The notes: generated by a model not told the origin, from the letters alone. Shown: positions 43,203 to 53,137, counted from the stretch's first letter. The stretch: 64,000 nucleotides of DNA from Bifidobacterium animalis subsp. animalis ATCC 25527 (GCF_000260715.1 NC_017834.1:1674001-1738000); one strand, 5' to 3'. Program-made: numbers and translations.

Positions 43203-44738
43203 ATGACTGAGCACGGCAACAGGCACGCACGCAAGATTCGCCCCTGGATTGTATTCCTCGTCATCGTCGCCGTGCTTGGCGCGGCGGCCGGCGTGGGCAT
43301 CACCGCACTGCGCGGCGGCAACAGCGGCCTCAACGCCGTGGTTGGGTCGCTGCGCGGCGGCCGCAAACTCGAAGTGGGACTCCTCGACGAGCCCACGTCG
43401 CTCGACATTCGGTCCAACAGCGAACGTTCGGTGCAGCAGGCACTCATGGGCAATGTATACGAGACGCTTGTCACCTTCAACGACGAGCAGGCAATCGCCT
43501 CCGGACTGGCCGCCCGCTGGACGCAGACCACCGACGGACTGCGCTACACGTTCTTCCTGCGCAACGGGCTCACATTCTCGGACGGCACGCCACTGGACGC
43601 CAGCTCGGTGGTGCGCTCGCTCCAGCAGACGCTCGCCGGCGACCACACGAACGACGGGCTCTCGAACATCACGGCCGTGGAGAACAACGACGCGCGATCA
43701 GTCACGTTCACGCTCTCCTCGCCGAACCCGCGCCTCTTGCCCGCGCTGGCGAGCCAAGCCGGCGCCATCGTGAACCCGAATGCGACGAACCCCGATTTCG
43801 CACGCCATTCCTATGGCTCCGGCCCGTTCATGGTGAACGCGGTGCAGCCGGGTTCCATCAAGCTCACCCGCAACGAACACTATTGGGGAGACAAGCCGGA
43901 GACCTCGCAGGCGACACTGCGCTATTACACGGACGAACAGAAGATGGCCGACGACCTCAAGACCGGCAAGCTCAACGTGGCGCTCCCCCGTTCGGCCCAC
44001 ATTGCCGAACAGCTCTCCCATACGTCCGGCATCACGCTGCAAGACGGTTTCAGTACGCGCAAGACACTGCTGGCGCTCAACAGCAAGAGCGAGAGCCCGT
44101 TCTCCGATGAGCAGGTGCGCCAGTTCACACGCTATGCCATTGACGCACGGCAGATCGCGAATGCCGAGCCGGGTGCCAAAGCCCAGCTGAGTGGGCCAAT
44201 CTCGCAGATGCAGCCCGGCTATGTGGACCTCGACAATCTGTTCCAGCATGACCTCGGCAAGGCTTCGTCGATGCGCTGGTATTTCGCCGCAGATTACTTC
44301 AAACCGTTCACTTTGCTCGCCGATGAGACGCACCGCGAGCTCGCCCAGACGCTGGTGGACCAGATCGCCGCGATTCCGATGCCGGTTTCGTTGGAAGTGG
44401 TCGATTCGGCCACGCTGAACAGTCGTGTGCAGTCCGGCGACTACGCCTGCGCGCTGATTGAGATGGACGATCCGCACGATTACACGCGGTTCGTCGACGG
44501 CAGCGCGATGTTCGGCTATGTGAACGGAGCCGTGCAGCAGCAGTACCGCAAGGCGCTCGAACAAACCGATTTCAAGGACTACCGCGAACAGTTGCGCGAG
44601 TTCGACCGCATGGTGAGCGAGGACGCGGCGAGTGCGTGGCTGTACACGGGCAAGGATTACGTGGCCGCGCAGCACGACGTGCAGGGTGTGGACGCGAATC
44701 TGGCGAGCTCCAGACTTGCGCTCGCCCGACTGAGCTGA
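43203..44738 (+). CDS. Peptide-type ABC transporter substrate-binding protein (SBP family 5), membrane-anchored
   Basis: 511 residues. N-terminal basic segment and one helix (PWIVFLVIVAVLGAAAGVGI) without a lipobox cysteine, so it is anchored by an uncleaved helix or exported. The SBP_bac_5 fold is shown by LEVGLLDEPTSLDIRSN, LRYTFFLRNGLTFSDGTPLD, SYGSGPFMVNAVQPGSIKLTRN and TRYAIDARQIANA. No permease or ATPase genes are adjacent, so it is an orphan solute receptor, probably for peptides. The start at 43203 (MTEHGNRH) is chosen for its -10 placement; the frame from 43134 passes through repeat sequence. Confidence 0.85.
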   Translation: MTEHGNRHARKIRPWIVFLVIVAVLGAAAGVGITALRGGNSGLNAVVGSLRGGRKLEVGLLDEPTSLDIRSNSERSVQQALMGNVYETLVTFNDEQAIASGLAARWTQTTDGLRYTFFLRNGLTFSDGTPLDASSVVRSLQQTLAGDHTNDGLSNITAVENNDARSVTFTLSSPNPRLLPALASQAGAIVNPNATNPDFARHSYGSGPFMVNAVQPGSIKLTRNEHYWGDKPETSQATLRYYTDEQKMADDLKTGKLNVALPRSAHIAEQLSHTSGITLQDGFSTRKTLLALNSKSESPFSDEQVRQFTRYAIDARQIANAEPGAKAQLSGPISQMQPGYVDLDNLFQHDLGKASSMRWYFAADYFKPFTLLADETHRELAQTLVDQIAAIPMPVSLEVVDSATLNSRVQSGDYACALIEMDDPHDYTRFVDGSAMFGYVNGAVQQQYRKALEQTDFKDYREQLREFDRMVSEDAASAWLYTGKDYVAAQHDVQGVDANLASSRLALARLS

Positions 44739-44789
44739 CGCGGCCGCGGAACGGCGGCGGAAACGCATGGTGTTGTCAGCGTAGCTTTT

Positions 44790-44795
44790 TAGACT
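44790..44795 (+). promoter_or_regulatory. Probable -10 element of valS (leaderless type)
   Basis: TAGACT, then TCTTTCT, then ATG; no purine-rich ribosome-binding site exists, the clearest leaderless case here. Confidence 0.55.
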
Positions 44796-44802
44796 TCTTT
44801 CT

Positions 44803-47595
44803 ATGACAGATAGCGAAGATTATTCGATCAACGCCAATCTCACCGCACTCCCCGACCGCGTGGGCGTGGACGGCCTTGAAGCCAAGTGGCGCAAGGTCTG
44901 GGATGAGGATGGCACGTACACGTTCCACGATCCAGGCGAGCGCAAGGCCGTCTATTCCATTGACACCCCGCCGCCCACCGTCTCGGGGCACCTGCACGTC
45001 GGTCACGTGTTCTCGTACACGCATACCGACATCATCGCCCGGTTCAAGCGCATGAACGGCTATGAGGTGCTCTACCCGATGGGTTGGGACGACAACGGCC
45101 TGCCCACCGAGCGCCGTGTGCAGAACTACTACGGTGTGCGCGTCGACACTTCGCTCAAGTATGACCCGGATTTCGTGCCGCCGTTCGAGGGCACCGAGGG
45201 CAAGAAGATCCAGGCCAAGGATCAGGTGCCGATCTCGCGCAAGAACTTCATTGAACTGTGCGAGAAGCTCACCGCGCAGGATGAGAAGCAGTTCGAGGAA
45301 CTGTGGCGTCAGCTGGGCCTGTCGATCGACTGGAAGCAGACCTACCACACCATTGGCGAGCACCCGCAGCGCGTGGCCCAGAAGGCATTCCTGCGCAATC
45401 TGGAACGCGGTGAGGCCTACCAGAAGGACGCCCCGGGCCTGTGGGACGTCACGTTCCAGACCGCCGTGGCCCAGGCCGAGCTCGAATCGCGCGAATACCC
45501 GGGCTTCTACCACCGCATCGCGTTCCGCTTCGAGGAGACCGGCGAGACGATCTACATCGAGACCACCCGTCCTGAGCTGCTGCCAGCCTGTGTGGCGCTC
45601 ATTGCGCACCCAGATGACGAGCGGTACAAGCCGTATTTCGGCAAGATGGTCACCTCGCCGCTGTTCAACGTGAAGGTGCCTGTGCTCGCCCACCCGGCCG
45701 CCGAGAAAGACAAGGGCGCCGGCATCGCCATGTGCTGTACGTTCGGCGACATGACTGACGTCGAATGGTGGCGTGACCTGCACCTGCCCACCCGCTCGAT
45801 CATCCAGCGCAACGGCCGCATTGTCATGGACACCCCGGACTGGATCCACGATGAGAAGGGCCGCGAGTATTTCGCGGGTCTTGCAGGCAAGACCACGTTC
45901 TCGGCCCGCAAGCAGATTGTGGAGGACCTGCAGGAGACCGGCGACATGGACGGCGAACCGAAGCCGACCATGCGTATGACGAACTTCTACGAGAAGGGCG
46001 ACAAGCCGCTCGAGATCGTCACGTCCCGCCAGTGGTACCTCGAGAACGGCGGCACCAACAAGGCACTCAACGCCGAGCTCATCGAGCGCGGCAAGGAGCT
46101 CAACTTCCACCCCGACTTCATGCGCGTGCGCTACGAGAACTGGGTGCATGGCCTCAACGGCGACTGGCTCATCTCGCGCCAGCGCTTCTTCGGCGTGCCG
46201 TTCCCGCTGTGGTACCCGCTCGACGCCAACGGGGAACCGGATTACAGCAATCCGCTCACCCCGAGCGAGGATCGTCTGCCGATCGATCCGACCATCGATG
46301 TGCCGGAGGGGTACAGCGAGGACCAGCGTGACCAGCCGAACGGCTTCATGGCCGAACCCGACATCATGGACACCTGGGCCACGTCGTCGCTCACGCCGCA
46401 GATCGTGACGAAGTGGGCCGAGCCCGGCGAGGAGAACGAGCGGTTCTTCAAGTCCACGTTCCCGATGGATCTGCGCCCGCAGGGTCAGGACATCATTCGC
46501 ACCTGGCTGTTCAGCACAATCGACCGCGCCGACCTCGAGAACCATTGCCTGCCGTGGGCCAATGCCACGCTATCCGGTTGGATTCTCGACCCGGACCACA
46601 AGAAGATGTCGAAATCCAAGGGCAACGTCGTGGTACCGAACAAGCCGATCGAGCAGTTCGGCGCGGACGCCGTGCGCTACTGGGCGGCATCGGCGCGCCT
46701 CGGCCTTGACGCCACGTATGACGAGGGCCAGATGAAGATCGGCCGCCGTCTGGCCATCAAGCTGCTCAACGCCACGAAGTTCGCCCTGGCGATCGGCCGT
46801 GAGGACGAGAACCACCACGTGGGTGAGGGCGCCACGGCCAGCTGGGATCCGAAGGACGTCACCGAACCGCTCGACCGCGCCGCGATGGCGAAGATGGCGA
46901 AGGTGGTCTACGACGCGACCGAATCGCTCAACAACTATGAGCATTCGAAGGCGCTGGAGACAATCGAGGACTTCTTCTGGCAGTTCTGCGACGACTATAT
47001 TGAACTCGTGAAGAACCGCGCCTATGGCACCGCCGAATCTACCGGAGTCGAGCCCAGCCCGCAGGCCGTGAAGTCCGCGCGCACGACGCTCGGACTCGGA
47101 CTCGACGCATTCGCACGCCTGTTGGCGCCGTTCCTGCCCTACACCACCGAAGAGGTGTGGAGCTGGATGCACTCCGGCGAAGGCTCCGTGCACCATGCAC
47201 CATGGCCGAAGCCCATCACGTACGCCACCGCCGCGTTCAAGGCGTCGCCGGAACTGCTCACGCAGGCCGGAGCCGCCCTCACCGCGCTGCGTGGCATCAA
47301 GTCGAAGGCCAAGGTCTCGATGAAGACGCCGATTCTCTCGGTGATGCTCAACGTGAACGACGAGCTGCACGACGCCCTGGCGCCGGCACTTGGCGACATC
47401 GCCGAGGCGGCACGTGTCACCGGTCGCATCTCGCTGCAGAAGGCCAGTGATCTCATGGCGAAGTTCGCCCGTCCAAAGGGTGAGAGCACGGCAACACCGG
47501 CCCCGGCGTCGGACGAGACGGACGTCGAGGAGATCACCGTCGTCGAAAGCGAGCTCGGCGAACCGCCGGCCAAGAAACCGAAGGCCGCGAAGTAA
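44803..47595 (+). CDS. valS: Valyl-tRNA synthetase
   Basis: 930 residues, class I. HIGH motif as GHLHVGHVFSYTHTDI near residue 62, WDDNGLPTERRVQNYYG typical of this ValS subtype, an editing (CP1) domain, and the KMSKS motif as HKKMSKSKGNVVVPN near 605. A C-terminal anticodon-binding domain is followed by an acidic then lysine-rich tail (EVEEITVVESELGEPPAKKP-type). Charges tRNA-Val and proofreads Thr. Leaderless start. Ends at a 26-bp hairpin. Confidence 0.97.
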   Translation: MTDSEDYSINANLTALPDRVGVDGLEAKWRKVWDEDGTYTFHDPGERKAVYSIDTPPPTVSGHLHVGHVFSYTHTDIIARFKRMNGYEVLYPMGWDDNGLPTERRVQNYYGVRVDTSLKYDPDFVPPFEGTEGKKIQAKDQVPISRKNFIELCEKLTAQDEKQFEELWRQLGLSIDWKQTYHTIGEHPQRVAQKAFLRNLERGEAYQKDAPGLWDVTFQTAVAQAELESREYPGFYHRIAFRFEETGETIYIETTRPELLPACVALIAHPDDERYKPYFGKMVTSPLFNVKVPVLAHPAAEKDKGAGIAMCCTFGDMTDVEWWRDLHLPTRSIIQRNGRIVMDTPDWIHDEKGREYFAGLAGKTTFSARKQIVEDLQETGDMDGEPKPTMRMTNFYEKGDKPLEIVTSRQWYLENGGTNKALNAELIERGKELNFHPDFMRVRYENWVHGLNGDWLISRQRFFGVPFPLWYPLDANGEPDYSNPLTPSEDRLPIDPTIDVPEGYSEDQRDQPNGFMAEPDIMDTWATSSLTPQIVTKWAEPGEENERFFKSTFPMDLRPQGQDIIRTWLFSTIDRADLENHCLPWANATLSGWILDPDHKKMSKSKGNVVVPNKPIEQFGADAVRYWAASARLGLDATYDEGQMKIGRRLAIKLLNATKFALAIGREDENHHVGEGATASWDPKDVTEPLDRAAMAKMAKVVYDATESLNNYEHSKALETIEDFFWQFCDDYIELVKNRAYGTAESTGVEPSPQAVKSARTTLGLGLDAFARLLAPFLPYTTEEVWSWMHSGEGSVHHAPWPKPITYATAAFKASPELLTQAGAALTALRGIKSKAKVSMKTPILSVMLNVNDELHDALAPALGDIAEAARVTGRISLQKASDLMAKFARPKGESTATPAPASDETDVEEITVVESELGEPPAKKPKAAK

Positions 47596-47605
47596 ACGCG
47601 CGAAT

Positions 47606-47663
47606 CCGGAACATGAAATGCGGGAAGGCATGAGCATATGCCTTCCCGCATTTCATGTTCCGG
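47606..47663 (+). terminator. Terminator of valS, perfect 26-bp stem
   Basis: Arms 47606-47631 and 47638-47663 are exact reverse complements with a 6-nt loop; longest terminator-like stem in the window apart from the twin hairpins. Confidence 0.8.
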
Positions 47664-47815
47664 CGGCAACCTGCAAGAAACCATCTCCTATTCTCTGAAA
47701 ATTAACGGCCATGTTATTCGTCTCGCGTATAGGCTTTGGGCGAATACAAAAAAGTTGTCGGGGTCTTAAACTCATTGATGAACATATTTTCTATCCTTTG
47801 GAAAAGAACGAGACC

Positions 47816-48295
47816 ATGACTAGCACGCATACCACCACAGAGCGCCGTTATGTTGATGGACGCACTCTCGATGAAAAAGACAACATTATTCTCGACATTC
47901 TCGAACACAATGGCCGTGCCACACTGGCACAGCTTGCGGAGGCGGCTTCACTCTCCATCTCGGCGACGCAGTCGCGTGTACAGAAGCTCGAGAAAAACGG
48001 CGTCATCGTCGGCTACCGTGCGATCATTCACTATCCGGAACAGACCACTGGAACCATCCACGCATTCGTGTCGGTGACTCCGCTCGAATACGACGAGAAC
48101 GCGAACATTCCGGAGAAACTCGAACATATCAACGGCATCGACTCATGCGACGCCGTCTCCGGATCGCAGGTGTATGTACTCACTGTCACCGTGCCCACCG
48201 TCCCGCAGCTTGAGGACCTCGTGACCGAGATCCACCGCATCGTGCCATCGAACGTGGAGACGACGATGGTGCTGCACCGCTATTTCCCGCGCTGA
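47816..48295 (+). CDS. Lrp/AsnC-family transcriptional regulator
   Basis: 159 residues. N-terminal helix-turn-helix (LDEKDNIILDILEHNGRATLAQLAEAASLS with ATQSRVQKLEKNGVIVGYRA) and C-terminal ligand-binding alpha-beta domain (TIHAFVSVTP, CDAVSGSQVYVLTVTV). The start at 47816 (MTSTHTT) matches where the family begins; the frame upstream to 47711 is A/T-rich non-coding. Usually controls amino-acid metabolism; neighbours valS and chorismate mutase are consistent but not proof. Confidence 0.9.
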   Translation: MTSTHTTTERRYVDGRTLDEKDNIILDILEHNGRATLAQLAEAASLSISATQSRVQKLEKNGVIVGYRAIIHYPEQTTGTIHAFVSVTPLEYDENANIPEKLEHINGIDSCDAVSGSQVYVLTVTVPTVPQLEDLVTEIHRIVPSNVETTMVLHRYFPR

Positions 48296-48367
48296 CCCAA
48301 TGCCGAAGGTGTGCGGAATGGCTCGCGCGCCGATTCCGCACGCCTTCGGTCGGTAGCCACAGCACGC

Positions 48368-48373
48368 TACTGT
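48368..48373 (+). promoter_or_regulatory. Probable -10 element of the chorismate mutase gene
   Basis: TACTGT, AGAAAT, ATG at 48380. Confidence 0.4.
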
Positions 48374-48379
48374 AGAAAT

Positions 48380-48784
48380 ATGAGCGAAGAACATATGGAA
48401 CAAGACGCCTCGGGCGTCGACGAGACGGTGATTGATTCCGACCACGAGTGGCGCGACGAACGTACGCGCGACATCGTGAACAAGATAGCGACCCTGCGGC
48501 AGTCGATTGACAACGTGGACATGGCGATTGTCGCATTGCTCGCGGAACGCTTCAAATACACCTCTTCAGTGGGTGTGCTCAAGGCGCAGGCAGGATTCGC
48601 GCCAGCCGACTACAAGCGCGAGGAAGAGCAGATGCGCCGTCTGCGCCGACTCGCAATCGACGCGGGACTCGACCCGGAGATTGCCGAGGAATACCGCGAA
48701 TTCGTGGTCACCGAAGCCAAGAAACGGCATAAGCGCATCGCCGAAACCGGCGAGGATCCGGGCGTGCTCGACATCTTCGCCTGA
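48380..48784 (+). CDS. Chorismate mutase (AroQ class)
   Basis: 134 residues, all-helical. Converts chorismate to prephenate for Phe/Tyr synthesis. The AroQ core is ATLRQSIDNVDMAIVALLAERFKYTSSVGVLKAQAG with the conserved Arg and Lys, then Y-REEEQMRRLRRLAIDAGLD and YREFVVTEAKKRHKRI. A short acidic N-terminal extension precedes it. The start at 48380 follows a -10-like hexamer. Confidence 0.92.
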   Translation: MSEEHMEQDASGVDETVIDSDHEWRDERTRDIVNKIATLRQSIDNVDMAIVALLAERFKYTSSVGVLKAQAGFAPADYKREEEQMRRLRRLAIDAGLDPEIAEEYREFVVTEAKKRHKRIAETGEDPGVLDIFA

Positions 48785-48807
48785 TACTTCCCCACCACAA
48801 CACCGCC

Positions 48808-50823
48808 GTGAGACACTCATCATCACCACACCACGCCAAACCATCTGCAGCCAAAGCCGTGCTCACTGCTGGACTCGCAGCCGCATTGTGCGCCGCGCTC
48901 ACCGTGCCCGCGCTCATGAGCACGCATGCAGATCAGCCCGCCACAACGAATGTGGAGGGCCTGGCGGCCCGGTTCGCCGACGACGATCTGTTCATGGTGA
49001 ACAGCGCCGCGGATTCGTCACGCCGCATGTACGCGGTGTCGCGGAACGGGACGTCGCATATGCAGCTCGACGGCTCGCTGCCGTTCACACTCGACGTCAG
49101 CTACACGCTCAACGGGCCGAATGTGCCGGTCGACAGACTGAACAACGCAAGCGGCATGGCGGGCGTGCATGTCGTGGCACGAGTGAACGACCGGGCCGGC
49201 GATGGCATACAGCAACTCGCCCGTCAGATGCGCCCGTTCGCCTTCTTTTCCATGCCGAGCGCGGTAGTGGGCGACGTCTCGGCCTCCGACGGCGTGGTCG
49301 TGCAACGCGACGGCTCCGCCATCACCGTCGCCGCGACGGCAAATCCCGGATCCACGCTTGACTTCCGCGTGTATGCCGACGCCAAACATTTCTCGATGAG
49401 CCCGGTGGCGCTTGCCGTGCTCCCGCAATCCGCGCCGACCGGCTACACTGCGCAGCTGCAGTCATTGGCTCGGAATTCGACCACCTTGGTCAATTCGATC
49501 ACCGGCGAGAACAACGACGATACGAATGCGAGACTCATCGGCGAACTCGAACGATTGCGTGAGCGGGAACGCGTGCTGGCACAGCAACAGATCGCGCAGG
49601 CCGATGCCGCGCACAAACGCGCATTCCACGAATACATGGCGGCATACGTCAGCTCATATACCGCGCATCTGAGCGGTTCTGTGGGCAATTCCACCCAGTT
49701 GACGGCGCTCGTGGGCACTGCGGGCGAGCTGAACGGAGACACGCCACTGGCGCGCGCGGTCACGAATCTGGCGGGCGCGGTCAATGCGCGCAGCGACGCC
49801 TACCAGCACATTGGCGCGGCAGACGAGGTCGACTGGATCATCCGGCGCATTCGGCAACGCGGCACACAGGGTCTGGCGACCGAACTCTCCCAGCGCGCAG
49901 GCATGAACTCCCGCGACGGTGCGCAGAACTACGCGGCGGGGCAGAAACAGCTGTCAAACGCGATGATTCCGTATTCGATGGCGTATACGGATGCGTATAC
50001 GGAGAATCTCAATACACTGACCGGCGGCGATGTCTCGCGCGCGCAGGCCATGGGTGCGCAGGCTATTGCGCAGACAGACGCGCAGTTCGGTTCGAACAGC
50101 ACGCTCACCAGCGATCAGGCCAAGGTGGACGCGGCGATGAACGAGCTGGCACAGGCGCGCGAGCACACCGGAGCCTCGAGCGCCGACCGACAGATTGCCT
50201 TGCGGTACGCCGACCGTTTCTCAAATGCAGCTGCCAACGCCTCTGGGGCCGCGCAGAACGCTGGCTTGGGCACGCCAGTCTCCGCAATCGCATCGCAGGT
50301 GTACGACGGTTGGCTCGCACATTCGATTGGCGGGAAGATCGTCGGGGCGCGTACCAAGGCGATTGCCGATGCGCAGGCCAAGGAACGTCGCCAGCAAGGC
50401 GAAGATGCTCAGGCAGGAGCGTCACTCGTCGTGGCGTCCGATGACGATGCCGCCGCTGACGTAAGCAAATTCGCCGGCTCTGCGGCCGCTGGACTCGGTG
50501 TGAAGGGCGGCGGAGCGAAGGACGATGCCGCGCATCGCAGCAGTGATGCCGGTGGCAGCGGCACCCCGCATCGCGAGCGCGTTCCCGAAAGCGAGCGCTT
50601 GGCCACGCAGTTCGGCGTCTCCGATCTTGCCAGCGGTCTCGTGCTGCATGCTGACCCCTCACAGGTCGTTGACGAGACCGTGATCATCGGACAAGCGCAG
50701 CCGTTGCTTGAGGCGGGAGCCGCAATGAGCGGGCCATCGGGTGGCTTGGCATCGCAGTTGGCGTACGACACTGCGGACCACTGGCCGAATCTGCGTCTGC
50801 TGCTCGTGCGCCCCACACTGTGA
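48808..50823 (+). CDS. Secreted coiled-coil-rich protein of unknown function
   Basis: 671 residues starting with GTG, 23 bp after the chorismate mutase stop. N-terminal signal (AKAVLTAGLAAALCAALTVPALM) with A-rich cleavage region; a beta-rich part to about residue 210; then long helices with coiled-coil character (ARLIGELERLRERERVLAQQ, TSDQAKVDAAMNELAQAREH); then a disordered A/G/D-rich segment (about 545-600) and a short C-terminal domain. No sorting motif or membrane anchor at the end. I do not recognise the family; the rod-like middle resembles envelope or stalk proteins. Confidence 0.75.
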   Translation: MRHSSSPHHAKPSAAKAVLTAGLAAALCAALTVPALMSTHADQPATTNVEGLAARFADDDLFMVNSAADSSRRMYAVSRNGTSHMQLDGSLPFTLDVSYTLNGPNVPVDRLNNASGMAGVHVVARVNDRAGDGIQQLARQMRPFAFFSMPSAVVGDVSASDGVVVQRDGSAITVAATANPGSTLDFRVYADAKHFSMSPVALAVLPQSAPTGYTAQLQSLARNSTTLVNSITGENNDDTNARLIGELERLRERERVLAQQQIAQADAAHKRAFHEYMAAYVSSYTAHLSGSVGNSTQLTALVGTAGELNGDTPLARAVTNLAGAVNARSDAYQHIGAADEVDWIIRRIRQRGTQGLATELSQRAGMNSRDGAQNYAAGQKQLSNAMIPYSMAYTDAYTENLNTLTGGDVSRAQAMGAQAIAQTDAQFGSNSTLTSDQAKVDAAMNELAQAREHTGASSADRQIALRYADRFSNAAANASGAAQNAGLGTPVSAIASQVYDGWLAHSIGGKIVGARTKAIADAQAKERRQQGEDAQAGASLVVASDDDAAADVSKFAGSAAAGLGVKGGGAKDDAAHRSSDAGGSGTPHRERVPESERLATQFGVSDLASGLVLHADPSQVVDETVIIGQAQPLLEAGAAMSGPSGGLASQLAYDTADHWPNLRLLLVRPTL

Positions 50824-50844
50824 CGTCAATCTTGAGCATAACAC

Positions 50845-50887
50845 GATTGGCCTCTGGCGACCCTTCTGGGCACGTCGGAGGCCAATC
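50845..50887. terminator. Bidirectional hairpin between the secreted-protein gene and rho
   Basis: A 10-bp stem GATTGGCCTC/GAGGCCAATC with a 23-nt loop between convergent genes. Confidence 0.65.
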
Positions 50888-50911
50888 GCGTATATGAACG
50901 GGGCTATGCCG

Positions 50912-52942
50912 TCAGTTGTTCGAGCCGCCGTTCAGCGAGCTGTTGCCTTGCTGCACGATCGCCTTGAAGAAGTCCGCATTCGTCATCGTCTTCTTCAGGC
51001 GCGGCACGAGCGTCTGATAGGCCTGCTCAGGCTCCAGACCGCCAAGCAGGCGACGCAGGCTGTACAGCACCGGAAGTTCCTGCGGGTTCGTGATGAGCTC
51101 CTCACGGCGGGTGCCGGAAGCATTGATGTCCACAGCCGGGAACAGGCGCTTGTCGGCCAGTTCGCGACTCAGACGCAGCTCCATGTTGCCAGTGCCCTTG
51201 AACTCCTCGAAGATCACCTCGTCCATCTTCGAACCGGTCTCCACCAGGGCCGACGAGATGATGGTGAGCGAACCGCCGTTTTCGATGTTGCGGGCGGCGC
51301 CGAAGAACTTCTTCGGCGGGTAGAGCGCCTGGGCGTCCACACCACCGGAGAGGATGCGCCCTGAGGCAGGTGCCGCGATGTTGTAGGCGCGGGCGAGGCG
51401 CGTCATGGAATCGAGCAGCACCACCACATCCTGCCCCAGCTCCACCAGGCGCTTGGCGCGTTCGATGGCGAGCTCGGCAACGATTGTATGGTCGGAGGCC
51501 GGGCGGTCGAAGGTGGACGAGATGATCTCGCCCTTCACGGTGCGCTCCATGTCGGTGACCTCTTCCGGGCGTTCATCGACGAGCACGACCATGAGGTGCA
51601 CCTCGGGATTATTCACGGCGATCGCATTGGCGATGTTCTGCAGCGTGATCGTCTTGCCGGCCTTCGGCGGCGAGACGATGAGGCCGCGCTGGCCCTTGCC
51701 GATTGGCGAGACGATGTCGATCAGGCGACCGATGATGCGGTTCGGCGTGGTCTCCATACGCAGGCGCTCGTCGGGGTACAACGGCGTGAGTTTGCTGAAG
51801 TTCGGGCGATCCTGTGCCTCTTCCACGCTCAGTCCGTTGATGAGCGTGATCGACTGCAACGGCATGAACTTCTGACGCTGGTTGCGGCGCTCCCCCTCAT
51901 GGGGCGCGCGCGTGTAACCGCGCACGGCATCGCCTTTGCGCAGGCCGTACTTCTTGATCTGCCCCATCGACACATAGATGTCGTTCGGTCCGGGCAGGTA
52001 CCCGGAAGTGCGAATGAACGCGTAGGAATCGAGCACGTCGACGATGCCGCCGACCTCCACGAGATCCTCGGTGTTCTCCTCGCGACGCTCGTTGCGGTCG
52101 TTGCGATTGTTGCGCTCATTGCGATTATTGCCACGTTCGTCGCGGGAACGGCGTTCGTTGCCCTCCTCACGCTCCTCGTAATCGCGATCGTTGCGGTTTC
52201 TGCGGTGCTGGCGGTTCTCCCTGTCGGCACGCGCATTCGAACGGTCGTTGGTGCGGCTTCCGCGCTCGGCACGGCGATGCGCATGCTCCTCGTGACGTTC
52301 GTCACCCTCGCCGTCATTCGCACTCAGCGGCAATGACGAGAGAATGTCGTCAAGATCTGGCTTGGCTTCCGCATCCGGTTCACGCACGGCCGCCGCTCCT
52401 GCACGACGTCGCGTGGGCAGTGAGTCCACGGCACCGCGACGACGGCGTGGCTGCTCACCGCCGCGCTCCGCGTGCTCGGGCAGATTCAGCGTGCTCAGCA
52501 GATGCTCGGCGGCGGACGTCTCACCATTGGTCGCAGCCTGATCCACAGATTCCATCTGACGGCGCTTCCCGCGCACGCGGCGACCGCGAATCTGAGTCAT
52601 CTCCTCTTCGGCGGGCAGGACGGCATGGCCCTCCTCCTTCACCTGGGCAGGCTGTTCGGCAGCAGACTCCTCGGCTGCCTTTGGCTCGCCGGCCTTGCGC
52701 ACCACGCGTCGGGCACCGGTCTTGCGAACCGGAACGGAGACTGCATCATCGTGCCCTGCGGGCTGTTCCGGCTGTGCCGGTGCCGTTTCGCTCTTCGCCG
52801 ACGACTGCTTGGCGCGGGCCTCTTCGATCGCTGCCACCAAGTCGCCCTTGCGCTTCGCAGAAAGACCGCGCAAGCCAAGTTCCTTGGCGATCTCCTTGAG
52901 CTCAGGCAGCTTCATCTTACTTAAATCTTGGCTATCGGCCAC
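50912..52942 (-). CDS. rho: Transcription termination factor Rho
   Basis: 676 residues, hexameric RNA helicase. The N-terminal Rho_N helical domain (MKLPELKEIAKELGLRGLS) is followed by about 240 residues of low-complexity R/N/D/E sequence, an insertion typical of actinobacterial Rho. The RNA-binding domain is VVGGIVDVLDSYAFIRTSGYLPG-like (EVGGIVDVLDSYAFIRTSGY); P-loop as PPKAGKTITLQNIANAI near 420; Q-loop/R-loop (LVDERPEEVTDMERTVKGEI) near 455. It starts at a GTG at 52942. Confidence 0.96.
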   Translation of the reverse strand: MADSQDLSKMKLPELKEIAKELGLRGLSAKRKGDLVAAIEEARAKQSSAKSETAPAQPEQPAGHDDAVSVPVRKTGARRVVRKAGEPKAAEESAAEQPAQVKEEGHAVLPAEEEMTQIRGRRVRGKRRQMESVDQAATNGETSAAEHLLSTLNLPEHAERGGEQPRRRRGAVDSLPTRRRAGAAAVREPDAEAKPDLDDILSSLPLSANDGEGDERHEEHAHRRAERGSRTNDRSNARADRENRQHRRNRNDRDYEEREEGNERRSRDERGNNRNERNNRNDRNERREENTEDLVEVGGIVDVLDSYAFIRTSGYLPGPNDIYVSMGQIKKYGLRKGDAVRGYTRAPHEGERRNQRQKFMPLQSITLINGLSVEEAQDRPNFSKLTPLYPDERLRMETTPNRIIGRLIDIVSPIGKGQRGLIVSPPKAGKTITLQNIANAIAVNNPEVHLMVVLVDERPEEVTDMERTVKGEIISSTFDRPASDHTIVAELAIERAKRLVELGQDVVVLLDSMTRLARAYNIAAPASGRILSGGVDAQALYPPKKFFGAARNIENGGSLTIISSALVETGSKMDEVIFEEFKGTGNMELRLSRELADKRLFPAVDINASGTRREELITNPQELPVLYSLRRLLGGLEPEQAYQTLVPRLKKTMTNADFFKAIVQQGNSSLNGGSNN

Positions 52943-53063
52943 GTTGTTGTACCTTCCCTAGGCCATACGCATGCCAGCGTGTTATGGCAGAAAAAGAAAT
53001 TGAACCGCATACACGGGTTCGTGTGAATGAATACTCACACGGTACCTCAATATCGAGACGAAA

Positions 53064-53104
53064 TGCGTGTGGCGCCCATGTTTATAACATGGGCGCCACA
53101 CGCA
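53064..53104 (-). terminator. Terminator downstream of the flavoprotein gene
   Basis: A 19-bp perfect stem TGCGTGTGGCGCCCATGTT with a 3-nt loop TAT, 34 bp beyond the stop codon. Confidence 0.75.
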
Positions 53105-53137
53105 AACGCAGGTATCTGCTTGTATTTTATGGAACCA

